A stretch of DNA of 5,158 bases from Dehalococcoidia bacterium. GTDB lineage: Bacteria; Chloroflexota; Dehalococcoidia; GIF9; UBA5629. Shown here one piece after another: positions 1-4,605 of this stretch. The stretch spans positions 1-5,158 of the forward strand of contig QYPU01000027.1 in the NCBI GenBank assembly GCA_007280145.1. Direction: 5' to 3'. The notes below the pieces were generated by a model. The model did not search any database and had not been told where the DNA came from. It was given only the letters and a program-made list of their open reading frames with translations. Numbering within the stretch: position 1 is the stretch's first letter; every line of letters begins with the position of its first letter. The translations under genes and the position numbers were made by a program.

Positions 1-150
1 CTCTTCAGGTTTGACTTCCTCGAGGTATACCTCAATTCCCAGTTCTTGATACATCTCTAAGGTCCTCTTAAGATGGTCACCGCCGGTTACGGAGGCTACT
101 CTCCAGCCTTCTCTTTCTAGTTCCTGTTTAGTCTTAACTACTTGATTCAT
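1..150 (-). CDS. Partial gene of unknown function, N-terminal 50 residues
   Basis: An uninterrupted frame starts at ATG 148-150 and runs off the left edge. It begins MNQVVKTKQELEREGWRVAS and continues VTGGDHLKRTLEMYQELG, then IEVYLEEVKPEE. The start overlaps the last 17 nt of the ATPase gene in another frame, and AAGGA (159-163) stands 8 nt upstream, so it is coupled to that gene. The visible part is charged, with alternating helix/strand character, no signal peptide and no cysteine yet. I do not recognise a named family with confidence; it looks like a small conserved protein accompanying such ATPases. The missing C-terminal portion would be needed to classify it. Confidence 0.75.
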   Translation of the reverse strand, partial: MNQVVKTKQELEREGWRVASVTGGDHLKRTLEMYQELGIEVYLEEVKPEE

Positions 151-988
151 CTGCCAATTCCTTGATTTTATCGAACAGCTCAATGAAATGCTCACGCCAC
201 TCAGGAATGCCTTCCACCAAAGGTATGCCCCTGGAATATAGACTGGCAATATCAGTATCTAGTGGGATAGTAAGTAAGATGGGGATATTTTCGCTACGGC
301 AATACTCATCTACCTTTCCATCTCCTACCCCGGCGCGGTTGAGTACTACACCACAGGGTATGTTGAGCTCTCTGGTTACCTCCACTGCCAGAACGAGGTC
401 ATTAAGCCCGAATGGAGTAGGCTCGGTGACCAGGAGGCAGAAATCACTGTCTTTAATCGCTTCTACCACCGGGCATGATGTCCCCGGCGAGACGTCAACT
501 ATAACTGTTGCTTCAGGCTTGACGTATTCTTTAACTTTCCGAATTATAGGTGGTGCCATGACCTCTCCGACGTTGAGCTTGCCATGAACAAAATCTATAC
601 CTTCCGAGTCTCCCATCTCTACAACTCCGACCTCTTTATTTTCCTCCGAGATAGCGCCTTCAGGACAAAGGTAACTGCAGGCTCCGCAGCCATGGCAAAG
701 CTCGGGGAAAACCAGTACGTTCTCCTTAATCACAGCGATAGCATTGTAAGCGCAGACCTCTGCGCATTTGCCATAGTAGGTACATTTACTCCTATCTACT
801 TTCGGAATTGGAATAAATACTGATTCACTGTGAGTAAGAGATGGCTTCAAGAAGATATGGTCATTGGGCTCTTCTACGTCGCAATCGAGAAGCTGCACGG
901 CACTCTTGCCTTTTAAAGAAAGAGCCAGGCTGGTAGCTATAAGAGTCTTACCGGTTCCCCCTTTGCCGCTGGCAATGGATATTATCAT
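134..988 (-). CDS. MinD-type P-loop ATPase with inserted ferredoxin domain
   Basis: A 284-residue protein. MIISIASGKGGTGKT holds the deviant Walker A (K9-T15). The second acidic motif is LLDCDVEEPN (33-42), with DVSPGTSCP (165-173) as the switch-like motif. A ferredoxin domain is inserted at about 60-115: C98, C101, C104, C108 form a complete motif, while the first motif reads C69-TYY-GK-C75-AEV-C79, with Tyr72 where the second Cys is expected. Such ATPases occur in pairs with NifX/ORP proteins and are thought to couple ATP hydrolysis to Fe-S or cofactor handling; in Desulfovibrio they belong to the orange-protein complex. Start 988 is chosen because homologues begin at MIISIASGKGG and it lies 1 nt after the previous stop; no strong ribosome site is seen, suggesting coupling. 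Only one such ATPase is in view; a partner may lie to the left. Confidence 0.9.
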   Translation of the reverse strand: MIISIASGKGGTGKTLIATSLALSLKGKSAVQLLDCDVEEPNDHIFLKPSLTHSESVFIPIPKVDRSKCTYYGKCAEVCAYNAIAVIKENVLVFPELCHGCGACSYLCPEGAISEENKEVGVVEMGDSEGIDFVHGKLNVGEVMAPPIIRKVKEYVKPEATVIVDVSPGTSCPVVEAIKDSDFCLLVTEPTPFGLNDLVLAVEVTRELNIPCGVVLNRAGVGDGKVDEYCRSENIPILLTIPLDTDIASLYSRGIPLVEGIPEWREHFIELFDKIKELADESSS

Positions 989-989
989 T

Positions 990-1220
990 TTAAGCTCTAG
1001 CCATCTTTGCCCCACACTTGGGACAGCTCAAATTGTAGCAAGGTGTTCCTGCCTGGTGAGGCATTCTGCCCCCGCAACTAGGGCAAACACATTCACCACT
1101 AGGGCCTGCTCCAGGGCGATTGCCGCCCATTCTGCCTCCGCCTCCTCCACCCCTGCCGATGCCCCTACCTGTTCCTGGGCCACTGCCTCCCGGGGGCCCG
1201 GTTCCGTCTCCTCTCGGCAT
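990..1220 (-). CDS. Small Gly-rich protein with paired CxxC metal-binding motifs
   Basis: A 76-residue protein. The head MPRGDGTGPPGGSGPGTGRG (1-20) is a relative of the DUF5320 head, followed by a poly-Gly stretch (21-33). The C-terminal half has six cysteines: GECVCPSCGGRMPHQAGTPC (42-61) and SCPKCGAKM, i.e. C44, C46, C49, C61, C66, C69. This arrangement suits a zinc ribbon or rubredoxin-like metal site; which metal cannot be told. A strong AAGGAGGTT precedes the ATG. Its TAA ends one base before the ATG of the ATPase gene, so the two are probably translationally coupled and functionally linked. I recognise similar small proteins beside MinD/NifX genes in anaerobes, but no function is established. 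Confidence 0.85.
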   Translation of the reverse strand: MPRGDGTGPPGGSGPGTGRGIGRGGGGGGRMGGNRPGAGPSGECVCPSCGGRMPHQAGTPCYNLSCPKCGAKMARA

Positions 1221-1260
1221 AATTACAACCTCCTTTCTTATCGAATGTTTCCTTTGTATA

Positions 1261-1279
1261 TTGCTATTACGTTGCTATT
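1261..1279. repeat. 8-bp direct repeat with 11-bp period in the 98-nt spacer
   Basis: TTGCTATT occurs at 1261-1268 and again at 1272-1279 (AATAGCAA on the coding strand). The 11-bp spacing is about one helical turn, typical of sites for tandem-binding regulators. It lies 40-60 bp upstream of the start of the 76-residue protein gene. No good -10/-35 pair is seen around it, so a separate promoter here is uncertain. Confidence 0.4.
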
Positions 1280-1300
1280 TAGGTTAGGACGCCAAACTGA

Positions 1301-1334
1301 CGTCGGCTTTTAAACCGCTCAGGTAGAGCCGACG
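1301..1334 (-). other. Hairpin across the fmdB stop codon
   Basis: CGTCGGCT (1301-1308) and AGCCGACG (1327-1334) are perfectly complementary over 8 bp, enclosing 18 nt that contain the stop codon and a possible inner ACC/GGT pairing. No U-run follows in the minus-strand transcript, so this is not a standard intrinsic terminator. It could be a processing or partial attenuation site before the downstream genes. GACG at 1288-1291 could compete for 1301-1304. Confidence 0.45.
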
Positions 1335-1513
1335 CAGCTTGAGCCTGATATCTGGCTACTTCCCGAGCCGCCACCAAAGAAGCTGGAGACAAGCCTTTTC
1401 GGGTTCCCCTCTTGACACTTGGGGCAATTTAGCTTGGAGCCATCTTGTCCCATAGATTGCCGAACTGAGAATCTCTCACCGCATTTGGTGCACTGATACT
1501 CATAGATTGGCAT
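1319..1513 (-). CDS. FmdB-type regulatory zinc-ribbon protein
   Basis: A 64-residue protein that opens with the family hallmark MPIYEYQCTKCGERF. A zinc ribbon is formed by C8, C11 and the later NCPKCQ pair (C31, C34). After PKRLVSSFFGGG comes a Gly/Ser tail with one isolated Cys (SGSSCVGST), which is usual for this family. FmdB/CxxC_CXXC_SSSS proteins are short putative regulators first seen beside formamidase genes; their mechanism is not well defined. Gene order couples it to the NifX-like gene through an overlapping ribosome site. Its last codons form part of the hairpin at 1301-1334. Family call secure; role here unknown. Confidence 0.9.
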   Translation of the reverse strand: MPIYEYQCTKCGERFSVRQSMGQDGSKLNCPKCQEGNPKRLVSSFFGGGSGSSQISGSSCVGST

Positions 1514-1519
1514 AGCCTG

Positions 1520-1525
1520 CCTCCT
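1520..1525 (-). promoter_or_regulatory. Ribosome binding site that sets the fmdB start
   Basis: AGGAGG, 6 nt before the ATG at 1513, overlapping the TAG stop (1524-1526) of the NifX-like gene. It selects MPIYEYQC as the true N-terminus over an upstream in-frame ATG at 1552 that lies within the previous gene. Confidence 0.85.
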
Positions 1526-2159
1526 ATTTATTCCCCTTCCCCAGCTCTTCAATTCGCTGCTGGATATCGCTTAGCTGCTGTGCCAAAATCTGGGATTGTG
1601 CTTTAAGTGATTCAACTTCTTGCTCCGGGGTCATCGGCTGAGGTGCTGGGCTAACCGGGGGCATCATGCCACCTCCCATACCACCACCCATGCCCATGCC
1701 TCTGCCCATACCACGGCCCATGCCCATGCCGTGCCCCATACCACCTCCCATGTCCATACCACCACCCATTGCCCCACTAATTCCTGTAGCTGTTCCTCCC
1801 ATGCCAAAGTGAGCAGCTACATTAGGCTGAGAGATTGCCTGAAGCTGTCCGCTTTTGTAGCCTTCGATAGCGTCTCGCACCGTTCCTGAGACTCCGGTGA
1901 TTACTTGAATGCCTGCTGCTGACAGTGTTTGGTAGGCATTGGGGCCACAGTTACCGGTGAGCACCACCTGTGCTCCTTTGCCGGAAATCATCTGGCCAGT
2001 GGAAATTCCAGCTCCACCTGAAGCCATAGCGCTTGAGTTTTCTACTGCCTCAAACTCCATTGTCTCTGGGTCAGCGATAATGAAGTATTGACATCTGCCA
2101 AAGCGCGGGTCTACTTCAGCATCAAGGTCTGGGCCTGTAGCCGATATTGCGATTTTCAT
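1524..2159 (-). CDS. NifX/ORP-like cofactor-binding protein with Gly-Met linker and coiled-coil tail
   Basis: A 211-residue protein. Residues 1-116 form a dinitrogenase iron-molybdenum cofactor (NifX/NifB C-terminal-like) domain: MKIAISATG, VDPRFGRCQYFIIAD (16-30), the loop SSAMASGGAGISTGQM (42-57), VVLTGNCGPNAYQTL (65-79), and GTVRDAIEGYKSGQL (92-106). In Desulfovibrio the related orange protein binds a Mo-Cu-S cluster and partners MinD-type ATPases; a MinD/ferredoxin ATPase is encoded nearby here. C23 and C71 are its only cysteines. Residues 119-166 are a Gly-Met repeat with 13 methionines, then Pro-rich 167-175, then a tail (176-206) MTPEQEVESLKAQSQILAQQ/LSDIQQRIEEL matching the DUF5320 tails. 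This fusion makes it much longer than the usual single-domain family of about 110-130 residues. AAGGAG precedes the ATG. The bound cofactor is unknown. Confidence 0.88.
   Translation of the reverse strand: MKIAISATGPDLDAEVDPRFGRCQYFIIADPETMEFEAVENSSAMASGGAGISTGQMISGKGAQVVLTGNCGPNAYQTLSAAGIQVITGVSGTVRDAIEGYKSGQLQAISQPNVAAHFGMGGTATGISGAMGGGMDMGGGMGHGMGMGRGMGRGMGMGGGMGGGMMPPVSPAPQPMTPEQEVESLKAQSQILAQQLSDIQQRIEELGKGNK
1662..1805. repeat. Low-complexity Gly-Met coding repeat
   Basis: A run of imperfect repeats built around minus-strand GGCATGGGC and GGTGGTATGG units encodes residues 119-166 of the NifX-like protein (GMG, GMGMG and GGGM steps, 13 Met in 48 residues, plus one His). The opposite strand gives a spurious His/Thr-rich reading frame. 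Such runs are prone to slippage, so length may vary between strains. Confidence 0.85.
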
Positions 2160-2170
2160 AATTTACTCCT

Positions 2171-2189
2171 TTAGATGTTAATCATCTGA
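2171..2189 (-). other. Small hairpin next to the NifX-like ribosome site
   Basis: AGATG (2173-2177) pairs with CATCT (2183-2187) around a 5-nt loop, extendable to 7 pairs with one G-U. In the transcript its 3' edge touches the AAGGAG (2166-2171) that serves the NifX-like gene, so it could slightly modulate translation. It is short and may be chance. Confidence 0.3.
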
Positions 2190-2196
2190 CTATCGG

Positions 2197-2460
2197 TTAA
2201 GTCTCACTTCCGAGCTGCTGAATCCTGGCTTCTATTTGCTCCAGTTGCTGTCTCATAGCCTGAGCCTGGGTCTTGAGAAAATCAAGCTCCTGTTCACGGG
2301 TCATCTGCGGGGCAAATGGCATTGCACCTGGGGCAGGTGGCGTAGCTCCGTAGTAAGGCATACCCCAAGGTGTGCCATATCCGGGGATAGCGCAGAAGCC
2401 TCTGCCGCCACCGGTCATCGGGCCCATTCCACGTGGGCCAGTACCATCAAATCCTGGCAT
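2197..2460 (-). CDS. Short DUF5320-type protein: DGTGP head plus coiled-coil tail
   Basis: An 87-residue protein with the most complete module order in the window. The head (residues 1-23) is MPGFDGTGPRGMGPMTGGGR then GFC. A short Gly/Pro/Tyr linker spans 24-52. The tail (53-83) is MTREQELDFLKTQAQAMRQQ then LEQIEARIQQL, a predicted coiled coil with Leu/Ile/Met at heptad positions. The head is nearly the same as in the broken 101-residue product, and the tail is nearly the same as in the 126-residue protein. One cysteine (C23) follows the head, as in the 101-residue product. AGGAGGTGA (2464-2472) lies just before the ATG. It is cytoplasmic by lack of signal or membrane segments. The family has no assigned activity; the NifX-like gene follows after 37 nt. 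Confidence 0.87.
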   Translation of the reverse strand: MPGFDGTGPRGMGPMTGGGRGFCAIPGYGTPWGMPYYGATPPAPGAMPFAPQMTREQELDFLKTQAQAMRQQLEQIEARIQQLGSET

Positions 2461-2493
2461 AATTCACCTCCTTTATTTATTTTGCTAATGATG

Positions 2494-2516
2494 GGTGCTG
2501 ATTGTTCATCAGCGCT
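2494..2516 (-). other. Intergenic hairpin without U-tract
   Basis: GCTGAT (2497-2502) and ATCAGC (2508-2513) form a perfect 6-bp stem with a 5-nt loop, extendable to 9 pairs if G-U pairs are allowed. It sits in the 72-nt spacer between two DUF5320-type genes. No run of U follows on the minus strand, so it is not a convincing intrinsic terminator. An mRNA processing or stabilising element is possible. Confidence 0.45.
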
Positions 2517-2532
2517 ACTATATAATTGTCTT

Positions 2533-2913
2533 TTATTCTTCACTCTCAAGGTCGTGCATCCTGGTCTCAATTTGCTCAAGCTGACTTTTTATCGCTTCAG
2601 CCTGACTTGCCAGAAAGTCGAGCTCTTGTTCTGGAGTCATCTGTGGAGCGAAGGGTACAGCTCCGGAAGCAGGTGGTGTTCCTGCATAGAATGGATATGC
2701 ACCCTGCCTAGTGCTGAATTCCGGGCTGGTAGGATAGGGAGCCTGTGGATATGGCCATCCTATAGGTGACCACGCAGCTCCGCTGAGGAAGTAGCTGCAC
2801 CTTGGCAGTCCCCCTCTACCTCGTCCTACATAAGGCCAGGGTGGGGAGCTGCCGCGAAAACCAAATCCCATTCCTCCTCGAAAACCAAATCCCATTCCTC
2901 TTCCGTATGGCAT
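2533..2913 (-). CDS. DUF5320-type Gly/Pro-rich small protein with coiled-coil tail
   Basis: A 126-residue protein. Residues 6-21 are an 8-residue tandem repeat (GMGFGFRG twice), followed by SSPPWPYVGRGRGGLPRCSY (22-41), a segment I associate with DUF5320-type proteins of anaerobes. Residues 50-90 are Pro/Tyr/Ala-rich, and the tail from residue 92 (MTPEQELDFLASQAEAIKSQ, then LEQIETRMHDL) is a predicted amphipathic coiled coil. There is one cysteine (C39). It lacks the DGTGP head of its neighbours. Its last 50 residues are closely similar to those of the 87-residue protein encoded next, so those halves arose by duplication. AGGAGGTGA (2917-2925) precedes the ATG by 3 nt and overlaps the stop of the upstream tail fragment. 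No signal peptide is visible. Function unknown; a scaffold or metal-binding role is speculation. Confidence 0.83.
   Translation of the reverse strand: MPYGRGMGFGFRGGMGFGFRGSSPPWPYVGRGRGGLPRCSYFLSGAAWSPIGWPYPQAPYPTSPEFSTRQGAYPFYAGTPPASGAVPFAPQMTPEQELDFLASQAEAIKSQLEQIETRMHDLESEE
2855..2902. repeat. 24-bp in-frame tandem duplication
   Basis: Two adjacent 24-bp units (2855-2878 and 2879-2902) share 22 identical consecutive bases and differ at one position. They encode the doubled 8-residue unit GMGFGFRG near the N-terminus of the 126-residue protein. The period is a multiple of three, so copy number changes keep the frame. The near identity implies a recent duplication. Confidence 0.9.
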
Positions 2914-2923
2914 TTTTCACCTC

Positions 2924-3037
2924 CTATTTTTTAAGTTCTTCCAATCTTTTCTTAATTCTGTCCAGCTCTGCTTCCAGCATCCTTGCTTGTTCCTCAAGCA
3001 TAGCAGTCTCTTGTTCCTTGGGCATGGGAGTCCATGG
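2924..3037 (-). pseudogene. Detached coiled-coil tail of the broken DUF5320 gene
   Basis: Frame-shifted relative to the head at 3052-3357, this stretch reads PWTPMPKEQETAMLEEQ and continues ARMLEAELDRIKKRLEELKK to a TAG at 2924-2926. It has the same EQE-L-Q-L-I-R-L spacing as the tails of the two following DUF5320-type proteins and the NifX-like protein. The frame is closed upstream by TGA (3038-3040), after the head frame has already stopped at TAA (3052-3054), so one indel alone cannot rejoin them. The ATG at 3023-3025 could give a 33-residue peptide by reinitiation, but no ribosome site precedes it. Its stop codon is embedded in the ribosome site of the next gene. The heptad pattern is undamaged, arguing for a recent break, an error, or continuing use. 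Confidence 0.7.
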
Positions 3038-3051
3038 TCAGGTATAAGGGG

Positions 3052-3357
3052 TTATGGATACCTGTATGGATATCCATAGGACGGCATGTAGCCTGGAGCG
3101 TAATATGGATAACCATAGCCCGTGTAAGGGATAGCGGGGCCGTATCTGCCGGCGAAGGGGTAGGCATATGGACCTCTCCAACCTATGCCTCGTCCTCTGC
3201 CCATCCCCGGTCTCATGCGCATACCCATGCCGCGCCACATGCCTCCTCTCAGCATAGGGTTAGCGAATCCCGGAGTGCCGAAACCAGCGCAAAAACCAGC
3301 ACCCCTCCCTGTCATCGGTCCCATTCCTCTGGGTCCAGTTCCATCTCCAAATGGCAT
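3052..3357 (-). CDS. DUF5320-type Gly/Met/Tyr-rich protein, tail lost by stop and frameshift
   Basis: A 101-residue product as it stands. Residues 1-23 carry the family head MPFGDGTGPRGMGPMTGRGA followed by GFC. Residues 35-60 are Met/Arg/Gly-rich (MLRGGMWRGMGMRMRPGMG), and residues 63-101 are Tyr/Pro/Gly repeats. It ends at a TAA (3052-3054) just after PYRYP, without the helical tail found in its neighbours. That tail (MPKEQETAMLEEQARML onward) is intact 12 nt further on but in a different frame, so the gene appears disrupted, or split into two products. The start ATG follows AGGGGG, which lies inside the last codons of fur; only 5 nt separate the genes, implying translational coupling. No function is established for this family. 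A sequencing or assembly error could also produce this picture. Confidence 0.75.
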   Translation of the reverse strand: MPFGDGTGPRGMGPMTGRGAGFCAGFGTPGFANPMLRGGMWRGMGMRMRPGMGRGRGIGWRGPYAYPFAGRYGPAIPYTGYGYPYYAPGYMPSYGYPYRYP

Positions 3358-3362
3358 CTCAC

Positions 3363-3821
3363 TTACCCCCTTTCCTTATTTTCTTCGCTATTTTTTTGAC
3401 CGTGTATTAGCCTATTTTGGCATTCAGGACAGTAACCTGTCAGCCGTACCTCAGCATCGATAACCTTAAAGCCCCTATTACTGCTAATCTGAGACTTGAG
3501 TTTCTCCGTTGACTGGCAGCGAAATTCGAGAATCTTACCACAGCCGAGGCATACCAAGTGATGATGACTCTGACCTTTGGATTCGTAGCAGCGATGTGTA
3601 TTGCCAAACTGATGCTCTTTTATTAAACCTAATTCTTTGAACAGTTTTAGATTGCGGTAGACCGTGGATAAACTGAGAACGGATTGCTGCTGCCTAGCCT
3701 GCTCATATAGCTGGACAGCATCAAGGTGCCCTTTATTCTCACGGATGACGTTTAGCAAAAGAACTCGCTGCGCAGTGCGACGCTGCTCGAGCTTATTTAA
3801 AAGTGTTACCGTTTTTGTCAT
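3363..3821 (-). CDS. Fur-family metal-responsive transcriptional repressor
   Basis: A 152-residue protein of typical Fur length. Winged-helix domain at about residues 10-82 with the recognition helix in LSLSTVYRNLKLFKELGLI (49-67). Dimerisation domain at about 85-136. Structural zinc site C91-x2-C94 and C131-x2-C134. By alignment to the family, likely regulatory ligands are H32, E80, H86, H88 and E99. The two acidic ligands are Glu, as in Fur, where Bacillus PerR has Asp85 and Asp104, so an iron- or other metal-sensing Fur type is favoured over a peroxide sensor. The second conserved His region before GxCxxC reads IDAEVRLTGYC and lacks the usual His pair. The Shine-Dalgarno is weak (TAAG), 21 nt after the DUF364 stop. 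It probably acts on the palindrome at 5114-5128. The exact metal cannot be called. Confidence 0.92.
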   Translation of the reverse strand: MTKTVTLLNKLEQRRTAQRVLLLNVIRENKGHLDAVQLYEQARQQQSVLSLSTVYRNLKLFKELGLIKEHQFGNTHRCYESKGQSHHHLVCLGCGKILEFRCQSTEKLKSQISSNRGFKVIDAEVRLTGYCPECQNRLIHGQKNSEENKERG

Positions 3822-3842
3822 TTTCTTACATCAATTAAATTA

Positions 3843-4586
3843 CTATTCAGCAGATGTCACCCTTTGTTTTAACATAGTTAAAAGCTTAATTCCCTTAAGC
3901 TGGCGGAAAGTTGCTCCTTGACTTACACATTTAAGAACCATATTGGCGTCAGTCACTTTAGTACCCGAGATAGCATCTACGCCGTAGTCGAACAGAACAG
4001 GCGAAAGTGGTGTGGTACCTCCCAGAACCAGGATGTATGCCTTTGGGCTGCATAGAGCTAGCAGATGCTCGATAGTATGGTTGATGAAGGCACTGCCGGT
4101 GATACCCACAACCTCAGCTTGCGGAATAAGACTTTCTGCTTCATTTTCAGCAATATCTCCCTCTCGTGGATGCTTCTCGATAACCCAGAGACACTTTGCT
4201 GCCTGGCTAAGTTTTTGTACAAAGGGGAAGTGCCCAACCAGAGCTACTTTCTTGCCCTTTCCTCTCTTAACTAGAAGGTCAGCAGCGTTCATCTCAACAC
4301 ACTGCCTTTCCTCAACATCAATAAGCGAGTTAATAGTTGCCATACCGATAGCCGCTTCGAAAGGATTAGGCGACAATGCCATATTTGCAAGCTCTGACGC
4401 CGTTTTCCCTAGCAGTTCCCCGGCCTCCTTGACTGCTATATCTCCTTGAGGATGATTATTCCAGTGAGGCGTTGAAGCTAGTCCACAGTTCTTCGTCAGC
4501 ACTGCTGTCTGAAACGGACCTTGACTTATATCTTTCACCTTAGTATCCAGGCTCAATCCTGTAAGTAAGTCATAGATAATTCTCAT
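3843..4586 (-). CDS. DUF4213/DUF364 protein, putative heavy-metal chelation
   Basis: A 247-residue protein of normal family length. The N-terminal part (about residues 1-90, opening MRIIYDLLTGL with later LANMALSPNPFEAAIGMATINSL) fits DUF4213, an enolase N-terminal-like fold. The rest (about 95-240) fits DUF364, a Rossmann-like domain with KVALVGHFPFV (113-123), VGITGSAFINHTIEHLL (160-176) and ILVLGGTTPLSPVLFDYGVDAISG (in 185-208). A structure of a Desulfitobacterium hafniense member led to the suggestion that the family chelates heavy metals; the true reaction is unknown. No signal peptide or membrane segment is visible, so it should be cytoplasmic. Five cysteines (34, 96, 132, 179, 220) are scattered rather than in a motif. 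It lies between DUF134 and Fur genes, consistent with a metal-linked task. Family assignment is firm and function is tentative. Confidence 0.87.
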   Translation of the reverse strand: MRIIYDLLTGLSLDTKVKDISQGPFQTAVLTKNCGLASTPHWNNHPQGDIAVKEAGELLGKTASELANMALSPNPFEAAIGMATINSLIDVEERQCVEMNAADLLVKRGKGKKVALVGHFPFVQKLSQAAKCLWVIEKHPREGDIAENEAESLIPQAEVVGITGSAFINHTIEHLLALCSPKAYILVLGGTTPLSPVLFDYGVDAISGTKVTDANMVLKCVSQGATFRQLKGIKLLTMLKQRVTSAE

Positions 4587-4593
4587 TTGTTTA

Positions 4594-4598
4594 CTCCT
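4594..4598 (-). promoter_or_regulatory. Ribosome binding site that sets the DUF364 start
   Basis: AGGAG on the minus strand, 7 nt before the ATG at 4586. The open frame extends upstream to 4655, but those codons overlap the DUF134 gene out of frame, encode nothing family-like, and lack a ribosome site. This site fixes the start at 4586, between the two genes. Confidence 0.8.
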
Positions 4599-4605
4599 AG
4601 CAGTG

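Noticed and set aside
162..587. Plus-strand open frame opposite the ATPase gene; similarly 864-1313, 3034-3399 and 4012-4449.
   Set aside because: All lie opposite well-recognised minus-strand genes and show no family-like sequence.
1620..1889. Plus-strand frame rich in His and Thr repeats that looks like a metal-binding protein.
   Set aside because: It is the complement of the Gly-Met repeat of the NifX-like gene; it has no ribosome site or family resemblance.
2494..2516. Intrinsic terminator between DUF5320-type genes.
   Set aside because: The hairpin is real, but neither strand has the U-run expected directly after it.
2519..2549. Possible internal promoter (TTGAGA, 19 nt, TATATA) before the 87-residue gene.
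   Set aside because: Spacing is too long and the -10 matches only 4 of 6; most of it lies inside the preceding coding region.
2236..2769. Long plus-strand open frame of 177 codons.
   Set aside because: It covers two DUF5320-type genes and their spacer on the other strand; the minus-strand genes have strong ribosome sites and recognisable modules.
2855..2902. Repeat pair as a CRISPR remnant.
   Set aside because: The units are directly adjacent with no spacer, coding and in frame.
3038..3238. Minus-strand frame of 66 codons overlapping the 101-residue DUF5320-type gene.
   Set aside because: It is a shifted frame of the Gly/Tyr-rich gene with an Arg/His-rich composition typical of a shadow, and no ribosome site.
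3822..3842. AT-rich gap before fur as a second Fur box.
   Set aside because: TAATTTAATTGATG does not form a 7-1-7 palindrome and no promoter elements are seen.
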